A DNA stretch of 5,060 nt from an uncultured Alcaligenaceae bacterium (GTDB lineage: Bacteria > Pseudomonadota > Gammaproteobacteria > Burkholderiales > Burkholderiaceae_B): the NCBI GenBank assembly GCA_937897265.1, contig CALCPT010000172.1, forward strand, positions 1 to 5,060, written 5' to 3'. Shown piece after piece: positions 1 through 5,060 of the stretch. Position 1 is the stretch's first letter. Every line of letters starts with the position of its first letter. The notes beneath the pieces were generated by a model. It was not told the DNA's origin. It was given only the letters and a program-made list of their open reading frames with translations, and made no database searches. A program made the translations under genes and the position numbers.

Positions 1-1
1 A

Positions 2-214
2 GGGCGACAAGCAGACCGACCCGAGGCAGACGCAATCTTCTTGGCATGCGGTAACTGGATGACCATGGACATCATCCAAGCGCTTGAGCGCGATACGGGT
101 AAACCAGTTCTGAGCACCAATAGTTGTGCGCTTTGGGCAATGTTAAACATTTTAGGTGGTCATGCCTCGGTGCCCGGTTACGGGACGTTACTCAGCGATC
201 ATTTGGTTGCTTGA
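2..214 (+). CDS. Arylmalonate decarboxylase / maleate isomerase-like (Asp/Glu racemase superfamily) protein, C-terminal 70 residues
   Basis: This frame is open from the left edge of the window to a TGA at 212-214, so the 5' part of the gene is missing. The tail contains the second catalytic-cysteine region of the Asp/Glu/hydantoin racemase fold. It reads AIFLACGNWMT (Cys codon at 47-49), then an ALERDTGKPVLSTNSCALW segment that matches the family pattern of a helix, 'lE..lGkPV.ssN' and a Trp. In arylmalonate decarboxylases the equivalent motif is a Cys-Gly near 'LLT'; in maleate isomerases it is a Cys-Thr, so CGN leans toward the decarboxylase side. Family members are cytoplasmic and use one or two cysteines to decarboxylate, racemise or isomerise small carboxylic acids. 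The first cysteine (or glycine) position, which separates decarboxylase from isomerase, lies outside the window, so the exact reaction cannot be assigned. The binding-protein gene follows 55 bp downstream on the same strand, suggesting one transcript. Confidence 0.8.
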   Translation, partial: GRQADRPEADAIFLACGNWMTMDIIQALERDTGKPVLSTNSCALWAMLNILGGHASVPGYGTLLSDHLVA

Positions 215-269
215 GCGCGCATCTGCTCCTGCGCCGAACTTTCAACGCTTTGTACAAATAGGCCGAAGC

Positions 270-1238
270 ATGCAAACTCAAGGTCTCATTTTTTCTCTGC
301 GCCTGTTGTGTGGGGTATGTGTCGCGCTGACGCTGGCTTTACCCGCCCAAGCGGCCAATACAATTCGCTTTTACGCCATCGTTGCCGCCGGCGGCAGCGT
401 CGATGCCATGGCGCGAATCGTGGGTGAAAAATTTGGCCCCTTGGTGGATGCGACGGTGATCGTTGAAAACAAACCAGGCGGAGGGGGAAACTTGGCCACG
501 CAGACAGTTGCTCGCGCGGCACCAGATGGTTTGTCTATTTTGGTCAGTGGCAACAACCATACGTCAAATCTGTCGTTGTACAAAGATACGGGTTACCAAC
601 TCGATGATTTGATTCCGATCGCAGAGTTGATGCGAGGGCCAGCGGTGATTGTTGTGTCTAACGCTTCTGCCTATCAATCGTTTGATCAGTTATTGTCAGA
701 CGCCAAACAACGGCCCGGACAAGTCTCTTTTGGTACGGCTGGGATCGGCACCGCGAGTCATTTTGCGGCCGAATACACTTTTTTTACGGCGCAGGTGAAG
801 ATGGTTTCGGTGCCGTATCGAGGGTCTGGGCCATCGCTGACAGATCTTCTCGGGGGTCAGATTCCGGTGGCGGTGTCGTCGCTCGTTGCTGCAATGCCTC
901 TGATTAAAGCTGGCAAGCTGCGAGCTTTGGCGGTGACTTCGCTCAAGCGCTGGCCCGGTGCTGAAAATATCCCAACGGTCGCTGAGTTCGGGATGCCAGG
1001 TTTTGAGCAGCTATCTTGGATTGGCTTGTTTGCGCCAAAGGGGACTCCTTCTGAGATCATTGAAAAATACAGCCAGGCCGCGAAAACCGTGTTGGCGGAT
1101 CCAGACGTGCAGCGCCGAGTGGCGGGGCTAGGGGGCGTGGTGGGCGAGTACGGTGCGGCCGATTTCAAAAAGTTCATTGACCAAGACTACGACACCGTAC
1201 AGAAGATTGTGAAGAGTTCCGGGATGAAACCCGATTGA
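270..1238 (+). CDS. Bug/TctC-family tripartite tricarboxylate transporter periplasmic substrate-binding protein
   Basis: This 322-residue protein has the usual length for the family. Residues 1-28 form a Sec signal peptide: a hydrophobic core (LLCGVCVALTLAL) ending in AQA before ANTIRF, a good signal peptidase I site. The mature part shows Bug landmarks: GGSVDAMAR (41-49), VENKPGGGGN (65-74), APDG (84-87), GTAGIGTASHFAAE (155-168), VPYRGSGPSLTDLLGGQIPV (181-200) and IPTVAEFGMPGFE (234-246). Such proteins capture carboxylates or related small molecules in the periplasm and may pass them to a TctA/TctB membrane pair, neither of which is seen here. The frame extends upstream to a GTG at 156, but that would add 38 hydrophilic residues before the signal peptide and overlap the upstream gene. 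The ATG at 270, with AGG at 260-262 seven bases ahead, is preferred. An oddity is FYAIVAAGG at 34-42, where the family normally has a proline-rich 'vPf.pGG' loop. The ligand cannot be read from sequence; neighbours suggest a hydroxy- or dicarboxylic acid. Confidence 0.92.
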   Translation: MQTQGLIFSLRLLCGVCVALTLALPAQAANTIRFYAIVAAGGSVDAMARIVGEKFGPLVDATVIVENKPGGGGNLATQTVARAAPDGLSILVSGNNHTSNLSLYKDTGYQLDDLIPIAELMRGPAVIVVSNASAYQSFDQLLSDAKQRPGQVSFGTAGIGTASHFAAEYTFFTAQVKMVSVPYRGSGPSLTDLLGGQIPVAVSSLVAAMPLIKAGKLRALAVTSLKRWPGAENIPTVAEFGMPGFEQLSWIGLFAPKGTPSEIIEKYSQAAKTVLADPDVQRRVAGLGGVVGEYGAADFKKFIDQDYDTVQKIVKSSGMKPD

Positions 1239-1242
1239 CGTG

Positions 1243-1956
1243 TTAGGCAGGGCGCTTTAATTCGAGGCCAGTGCGAGCTTTGAACGCAGTCAAGTCATCA
1301 ACGGTGTCAATATCAACAACGAAATTTTCGTTGGCGGTGTGATAAGGATCCACCAACTCCGGGTGCTCTTGAATAAAACCGCGACACGTCACACTATCAT
1401 CTGCCGCGAGAATGAACGACACGACGTCCTTTGAAATCGCAACGGGATTACCGCGTTGCCCCTGAACGACCGGATAACGAATCTCGGTCGAAGGGCGCCG
1501 TTGCGCGAAGGCCGTTGTCAGCACGATGAAATCTTCAGCGTTTAACAAGGGCTGATCTGCCAATGTGATAAAGCTGAAGCCAAACGGGGCGCGAAGCTTG
1601 TTCAGTCCTAGTCTCACTGAGGATTGTTGACCTGCTTCGGGGTGAGGGTTGCGAACAATGTCCACGTGTAGTCGCTTTAACTCAGCCTCAATCAAGGTGT
1701 GAAAATAGCCAGTGACAACCACAATTTGGTGAATACCCGCTGAACGCAGGGCTGCAACTTGTCGTGTGAGTAAAGACTGGCCATTGAGCGTCAGTAAGCT
1801 TTTTGGCATACCGCCGAGCCGTGAGCCTTCGCCCGCAGCCAACAGCACGGCTGCTGGCAGATTTGCGGATTTTGCGGTCGCACTCGTAAGCATCGCCGTT
1901 GAGCCTTCAGTATTTTGGGCTACCGATGCGAGTGTCTTTGGCGTGCTTTCGATCAT
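1243..1956 (-). CDS. MobA/MocA-like nucleotidyltransferase (NTP_transf_3 type)
   Basis: The protein is 237 residues from the ATG at 1956 or 216 from the ATG at 1893. It has a Rossmann-like nucleotidyltransferase fold. The NTP-binding signature LLAAGEGSRLGGMPKSLL is at 38-55, with K52 as the conserved lysine. VVVTGY is at 79-84, NPHPEAGQQSSVRLGL at 103-118, the metal-binding LADQP at 132-136 (D134), GQRGNPV at 166-172 and the late DIDTVDDL at 215-222. The LADQP, RGNP and DIDT elements resemble MobA/MocA enzymes, which attach GMP or CMP to molybdopterin. The MocA family usually has RGHP, so the Asn is a deviation and the acceptor substrate is uncertain. The start is ambiguous. The ATG at 1956 lies 7 bp after the garD stop but has no clear ribosome site. 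The ATG at 1893 has GAAGG (complement of 1904-1908) ten bases ahead and gives a more typical family N-terminus. The gene is probably co-transcribed with garD. Its stop is 4 bp from that of the convergent binding-protein gene. Confidence 0.85.
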   Translation of the reverse strand: MIESTPKTLASVAQNTEGSTAMLTSATAKSANLPAAVLLAAGEGSRLGGMPKSLLTLNGQSLLTRQVAALRSAGIHQIVVVTGYFHTLIEAELKRLHVDIVRNPHPEAGQQSSVRLGLNKLRAPFGFSFITLADQPLLNAEDFIVLTTAFAQRRPSTEIRYPVVQGQRGNPVAISKDVVSFILAADDSVTCRGFIQEHPELVDPYHTANENFVVDIDTVDDLTAFKARTGLELKRPA

Positions 1957-1963
1957 ACAAGTT

Positions 1964-3532
1964 TCAAGTCACAGGTGCGGGATTGAACAGCACCAGCGCA
2001 TTGGCGATTTTCCAGTGCTCTGCCCAGGTCTTGCGACCGCTGGCGACATCCAGCATTAAGCGAAAAATTTCCCAACCAAGCTCTTCGATCGTAAGCTCGC
2101 CATCGGCGACGCGCCCAGCGTTGACATCCATGATGTCATGCCAGCGACGTGCTAAATCAGTGCGGGTAGCGACCTTGATCACTGGACACTCGGCTAAACC
2201 GTAGGGAGTGCCACGGCCTGTGGTAAAGATGTGAAGATTCATGCCGGCCGCGAGTTGTAATGTGCCGCAAATGAAATCGCTTGCCGGGGTGGCGGCATAT
2301 ACGAGTCCGCGTTGCTCGCGAGTCAGTTTTTCACCTGGCGGCAAACAGCTTGAAATGACTGAGCTGCCGCTTTTGATAATCGAGCCCATGGCTTTTTCAA
2401 CAATATTAGACAGACCGCCCGCCTTGTTGCCAGGTGTCGTGTTGGCGCTGCGATCAACGTTGGCACGCGCCAGATAGGCGTCGTACCACGCAAGCTGCGT
2501 CACAATATCTTGCGCGACGCTCGCGTTCACGGCGCGCGAGGTGAGCTGATCGACGCCATCGCGGACTTCGGTGTTTTCACTGAACATCACAGTGGCACCC
2601 GCGCGCACTAATAAATCTGCGGCAACGCCTAACGCGGGGTTGGCTGTGACGCCGCTCAGCGCATCGCTGCCTCCGCACTGCATGCCAACAATCAGTTCGC
2701 TTGCTGGTACGGTTTGGCGGGTGCGTTGATTCAGACGGGTCAAGTGTAGGGTGGCTTCGTTCATGATGGCTTGAATCATGGACATGAAGCCGACATGTTC
2801 AGCGTCTTGCAGGCAGACAGTGTCTACGCCGGTTGAGCGCTCGTCTTTGATCGGGAAGCTGCCGGGTGGCATCAGTCGATCAGGCTGTAATTTTTCGCAG
2901 CCCAGGCTAACTACCATCACTTCGCCCCCAAAATTTGGGTTCAAGCTGATGTTTCGGATGGTACGAATCGGAATAATCGCTTCAGCGGCATCAATGGCCA
3001 CGCCACAGCCATAGGTGTGCTCAAGGCCCACTACGTCATCAACATTTGGAAATTTGGGCAGCAACTCGGTTTTGATTCGTTCAACGGCGTATTCAACCAC
3101 GCCGGCAACGCATTGCACGGTGGTGGTAATTGCCAGAATATTGCGGGTGCCAACCGAGCCATCTGCGTTCCGGTAGCCTTCAAAGGTATAGCCTTCAAGC
3201 GGCTCGGTCGACGCGGGTTTGACGGTGGCGATCGGTAAATTTTCGAAGTTGCGTGCCTCGGGCATGCGCAAAAGGCGTTCATGCACCCAGCTGCCTGCTG
3301 GAATTGGTTTCAGAGCATACCCAATCGTCAGCCCATACCGTATCACCGGCGCATCGGGCGCAAAATCAACGAGCGCGACCTTGTGCGCCTGCGGTACCTT
3401 ATTGACGAGCACTAAGCCAGAGGGTAAGACCGTGCCAGCAGGTAGCCCGCCATCATTGCCAACGATCGCGACGTTATCGAGAGCGTGCATTTTGATCAGA
3501 TGGGGCTTGGGTGGATGTTGATCGATTGTCAT
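1964..3532 (-). CDS. garD: Galactarate dehydratase (UxaA/GarD family)
   Basis: GarD removes water from galactarate (mucate) to give 5-dehydro-4-deoxy-D-glucarate, the entry step of galactarate catabolism; the enzyme is cytoplasmic and metal (iron) dependent in E. coli. The 522-residue length is almost that of the E. coli enzyme (523 from memory). Many blocks match it as I recall it: [19 protein letters not shown] (111-129), CVAGVV (141-146), YGCGVAI (174-180), [13 protein letters not shown] (195-207), GCEKLQP (211-217), [13 protein letters not shown] (279-291), SGVTANPA (293-300), [10 protein letters not shown] (361-370), [12 protein letters not shown] (435-446) and the terminal FNPAPVT. Residues about 12-85 form the SAF-like N-terminal domain and the remainder the UxaA catalytic part. 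Cysteines at 141, 176, 212, 286 and 422 sit in conserved blocks. The match is to GarD rather than the shorter altronate dehydratases. The gene diverges from the tartrate dehydratase gene and precedes the nucleotidyltransferase by 7 bp. Its ribosome site is weak (AGAA shortly before the ATG). The ATG at 3532 gives the family N-terminus. Confidence 0.95.
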   Translation of the reverse strand: MTIDQHPPKPHLIKMHALDNVAIVGNDGGLPAGTVLPSGLVLVNKVPQAHKVALVDFAPDAPVIRYGLTIGYALKPIPAGSWVHERLLRMPEARNFENLPIATVKPASTEPLEGYTFEGYRNADGSVGTRNILAITTTVQCVAGVVEYAVERIKTELLPKFPNVDDVVGLEHTYGCGVAIDAAEAIIPIRTIRNISLNPNFGGEVMVVSLGCEKLQPDRLMPPGSFPIKDERSTGVDTVCLQDAEHVGFMSMIQAIMNEATLHLTRLNQRTRQTVPASELIVGMQCGGSDALSGVTANPALGVAADLLVRAGATVMFSENTEVRDGVDQLTSRAVNASVAQDIVTQLAWYDAYLARANVDRSANTTPGNKAGGLSNIVEKAMGSIIKSGSSVISSCLPPGEKLTREQRGLVYAATPASDFICGTLQLAAGMNLHIFTTGRGTPYGLAECPVIKVATRTDLARRWHDIMDVNAGRVADGELTIEELGWEIFRLMLDVASGRKTWAEHWKIANALVLFNPAPVT

Positions 3533-3676
3533 TTGTGTTCTTTTTTATAGGCCAAGGGGCGGCACTTTCGTTACCACCCTTCGTTCTGAGTGTATCGTAT
3601 TGCCTGCTCTTAGAACAACGTATTGTCTGAGCCAAGCACAATCTCCTTTTCTCATTGCAGCCCTTGAGCACTTCTC
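3533..3676. promoter_or_regulatory. Divergent garD/tarD control region
   Basis: These 144 bp are the only space for promoters of both the garD-nucleotidyltransferase unit and the tarD-like gene. On the + strand a weak promoter candidate is TTACCA (3571-3576) with TATCGT (3593-3598) at 16-bp spacing, each matching 4 of 6 consensus bases. On the - strand TATAAA (complement of 3544-3549) could be a -10 element, but no acceptable -35 lies at normal spacing and the leader would be only a few bases. Three overlapping symmetric or repeated elements occur at 3596-3642: a direct repeat, ACAA-N4-TTGT (3615-3626), and ATTGT-N11-ACAAT (3622-3642). The last two resemble the kind of dyads bound by GntR- or LysR-type regulators. 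No regulator gene is in the window, so the binding protein is unknown. Promoter calls are tentative; that this is a control region follows mainly from the divergent gene layout. Confidence 0.5.
3596..3629 (+). repeat. Direct repeat pair CGTATTGyCTG in the divergent promoter region
   Basis: CGTATTGCCTG at 3596-3606 and CGTATTGTCTG at 3619-3629 agree at 10 of 11 positions. Their starts are 23 bp apart, roughly two helical turns, so bound proteins would lie on nearly the same DNA face. The second copy overlaps both inverted repeats of this region. It is a candidate tandem operator, inferred from position and spacing only. Confidence 0.4.
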
Positions 3677-4840
3677 ATGAAAATTACAGAAATCCGCGAG
3701 TCTACCCGCCCCATTAAGTCCAACATCCGCAACGCCTATATTGATTTTTCAAAAATGACCTTGAGTTTGGTTGCCGTTGTCACGGCTGTCATCCGACACG
3801 GTAAGCCCGTGCTTGGCTACGGCTTTAACTCACATGGGCGTTACGGGCAGGGTGCTTTGATGCGTGAGCGGTTTATCCCCCGCGTGGTAGAAGCTAAGCC
3901 CGACTCGTTACTAGATGCGAAAGGTATTTTGTGTCCGCACAAAGTCTGGGAAACCATGATGAATAACGAAAAGCCCGGCGGTCATGGCGAGCGTTCGGTT
4001 GCGGTTGGCACGATAGACATGGCCGTCTGGGACGCAGTCGCCAAGATTGAGGGCTTGCCGCTTTATCAGTTGTTAGCCGAACGTTATGGCGATGGCAAGG
4101 CAAAGCGTGAGGTGTTTGTCTACGCGGCTGGGGGCTATTACTGGCCAGGACAAGGGCTTGAAGGACTCACACGCGAGATGCAAAGCTACCTCGATCGTGG
4201 GTACTCGGTGGTGAAGAAAAAAATTGGTGGAGGCTCTTTGGCCGAAGATTGCAAGCGAATTGAAGCCGTCCTGAAATTGCTTGGCCCTGGTCAGAGGCTG
4301 GCCGTTGATGCAAACGGTCGGTTTGATTTAAAGACAGCTATTGAGTACGGCAAGGCCTTGGCACAGTACGATTTATTCTGGTACGAAGAGGCCGGTGATC
4401 CGCTCGATTTTGAGTTGCAAGCAGAGTTAGCCAACCACTATGACAAACCGATGGCGACAGGTGAAAACCTGTTTTCAATGCAAGATGCCCGTAATTTGAT
4501 TCGTTATGGAGGCATGCGGCGCGATCGAGACTGGCTCCAATTTGATTGCGCACTCAGCTATGGCTTAGTTGAATATTTGCGAACGCTAGAAATGCTCAAA
4601 GAGTACGACTGGTCGCCCAAACGCTGTGTGCCGCACGGTGGTCACCAAATGTCGCTTGCGATTGCCGCAGGCTTGGGGCTGGGGGGCAACGAAAGCTATC
4701 CTGATTTGTTTCAACCCTATGGTGGATTTCCAGACGGCGTTAAGGTAGAGAACAGCATCGTGACTTTGCCAGAATTAGTGGGTATTGGGTTTGAGGGCAA
4801 GGCAGATCTGTACGCCGAGATGAAAGCCTTGGCAAGTTAG
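3677..4840 (+). CDS. tarD: D(-)-tartrate dehydratase, enolase superfamily (mandelate racemase subgroup)
   Basis: The predicted reaction is D-tartrate to oxaloacetate by Mg-assisted abstraction of the alpha proton and loss of water. The 387-residue protein has the enolase-superfamily arrangement: a capping domain at about 1-130 and a (beta/alpha)7-beta barrel after it. Visible active-site residues are the KxK motif K180-K-K182, metal ligands D211 (AVDANGRF), E237 (WYEEAGDP) and E263 (ATGENLF), and the D290/H320 dyad (QFDCALSYG and VPHGGHQM). All correspond, with a constant offset of two, to residues I recall for the characterised Bradyrhizobium japonicum TarD (K184, D213, E239, E265, D292, H322). 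Subfamily blocks also match: RNAYIDFSKMT near residue 18, NEKPGGHGERSVAVGTIDMA (97-116), YAAGGYY (149-155) and NESYPDLFQPYGGFPDGV (338-355). This supports the substrate as well as the fold. The start at 3677 gives the family N-terminus; its ribosome site is weak (GAG at 3665-3667). It is transcribed away from garD. No truncation or frameshift is seen. Confidence 0.94.
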   Translation: MKITEIRESTRPIKSNIRNAYIDFSKMTLSLVAVVTAVIRHGKPVLGYGFNSHGRYGQGALMRERFIPRVVEAKPDSLLDAKGILCPHKVWETMMNNEKPGGHGERSVAVGTIDMAVWDAVAKIEGLPLYQLLAERYGDGKAKREVFVYAAGGYYWPGQGLEGLTREMQSYLDRGYSVVKKKIGGGSLAEDCKRIEAVLKLLGPGQRLAVDANGRFDLKTAIEYGKALAQYDLFWYEEAGDPLDFELQAELANHYDKPMATGENLFSMQDARNLIRYGGMRRDRDWLQFDCALSYGLVEYLRTLEMLKEYDWSPKRCVPHGGHQMSLAIAAGLGLGGNESYPDLFQPYGGFPDGVKVENSIVTLPELVGIGFEGKADLYAEMKALAS

Positions 4841-4957
4841 TGGTACTTGTGTTGTTAGTCGAGTCGTTGCCGTCGACTGAGAATTGAGTATGCTTTGCCT
4901 AAAAGGATGTTGCTGTTTGTACGCCTCGTTAAATCGTTTGTTTTTTTGGATATTGGT

Positions 4958-5010
4958 ATGCGGCTCACCCAACGCGGATTTTTGATTGCGGTTGCAATCT
5001 TGGTTATTTT
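4958..5010 (+). CDS. N-terminus of a probable membrane-anchored or exported protein, cut by the end of genuine sequence
   Basis: An ATG at 4958, with GGA at 4948-4950 seven bases ahead as ribosome site, opens a frame reading MRLTQRGFLIAVAILVI. Two arginines followed by a hydrophobic run are typical of a signal peptide or first transmembrane helix. The genuine part is only 17 codons plus two bases, too little to name the protein. The frame stays open to the window end, but from 5011 on it is translated from sequencing adapter and gives the artificial peptide DRKSTRLNSSH and a few more residues, which must not be annotated as protein. The gene lies 117 bp after the tarD stop on the same strand. 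Confidence 0.45.
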
Positions 5011-5060
5011 AGATCGGAAGAGCACACGTCTGAACTCCAGTCACGCCAATGTATCTCGTA
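5011..5060 (+). other. Illumina TruSeq-type adapter contamination at the contig end
   Basis: The sequence from 5011 begins AGATCGGAAGAGCACACGTC and continues through 5044 as the complete 34-base TruSeq indexed-adapter constant part ending CCAGTCAC. An apparent 8-base index, GCCAATGT, follows at 5045-5052, then ATCTCGTA (5053-5060), the start of the constant tail beyond the index. The order constant part, index, constant part is that of a library molecule read through its insert. The leading A at 5011 is the A-tail position, so the last insert base is 5010. The segment is synthetic and should be trimmed. Confidence 0.98.

Noticed and set aside
8..15. CAAGCAGA near the left end, resembling the start of the Illumina P7 oligonucleotide
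   Set aside because: Only eight bases match, and they are in frame within a coding sequence that continues normally; there is no further adapter sequence at this end.
156..269. Longer start for the binding-protein gene, at GTG 156 or ATG 162
   Set aside because: It would overlap the end of the upstream enzyme gene and put about 38 non-hydrophobic residues before a clear signal peptide; the AGGTGG sequence is too close to ATG 162 and lies within the Gly-Gly codons of the upstream gene.
1239..1260. Bidirectional terminator between the two convergent genes
   Set aside because: The stops are only 4 bp apart, and I see no GC-rich hairpin with flanking A/T runs around the junction.
3031..3282. 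Other open frames inside garD, tarD and the binding-protein gene on either strand
   Set aside because: They lie wholly or almost wholly within genes of strong family identity, have no recognisable domains, and have arginine/proline/serine-rich compositions typical of shadow frames.
4857..4878. Inverted repeat AGTCGA-N10-TCGACT after the tarD stop, as a terminator
   Set aside because: The stem is only 6 bp (8 with a wobble), the loop is 10 bases and no T-run follows, so it does not meet the form of an intrinsic terminator.
4941..4947. Run of seven T as the tail of an intrinsic terminator
   Set aside because: No stable hairpin can be formed from the AT-rich bases directly before it; the run sits just before the ribosome site of the next frame.
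1..5060. Defence system, CRISPR array, tRNA, insertion sequence or integrase
   Set aside because: Nearly all bases are in recognised metabolic or transport genes; I see no array of repeats, no transposase or integrase motifs and no tRNA-like cloverleaf.

Overview
The window looks like a short Illumina-assembled contig, about 52-53% GC by eye, from a proteobacterium. The most likely source is a Burkholderiales-type betaproteobacterium. The main pointer is a Bug/TctC-type periplasmic solute-binding protein next to an Asp/Glu-racemase/arylmalonate-decarboxylase-like enzyme, a pairing that is very common in that order. The taxonomic call is an inference from gene content; no rRNA or other marker gene is present.

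Layout, left to right. (1) 2-214 (+): the last 70 codons of an arylmalonate decarboxylase / maleate isomerase-like enzyme, cut by the window start. (2) 270-1238 (+): a complete Bug/TctC-family binding protein with a signal peptide. (3) 1243-1956 (-): a MobA/MocA-like nucleotidyltransferase, convergent with (2) and separated from it by only 4 bp. (4) 1964-3532 (-): galactarate dehydratase GarD, 7 bp upstream of (3) and very probably co-transcribed with it. (5) 3533-3676: a 144-bp divergent intergenic region with a near-perfect direct repeat and overlapping dyads, the best candidate for a shared operator. (6) 3677-4840 (+): an enolase-superfamily D-tartrate dehydratase (TarD type) with all expected catalytic residues. 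(7) 4958-5010 (+): the first codons of a probable membrane or exported protein. (8) 5011-5060: not biological. This is Illumina TruSeq-type adapter followed by an index and the start of the constant tail, so the real sequence ends at about 5010.

How the genes fit together. GarD dehydrates galactarate to 5-dehydro-4-deoxy-glucarate, and TarD dehydrates D-tartrate to oxaloacetate. Both remove water alpha to a carboxylate from aldaric acids and are divergently arranged around one control region. The Bug protein could capture a carboxylic acid in the periplasm, but its membrane partners (TctA/TctB) are not in the window. The racemase/decarboxylase-fold enzyme also acts on carboxylic acids in its known relatives. 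The locus therefore reads as a carboxylic/aldaric acid utilisation island. The nucleotidyltransferase is the member whose role is not explained. I see no defence system, RNA gene, mobile element or CRISPR array. The most consequential observation is the adapter at the right end, and the chimeric reading frame it creates.
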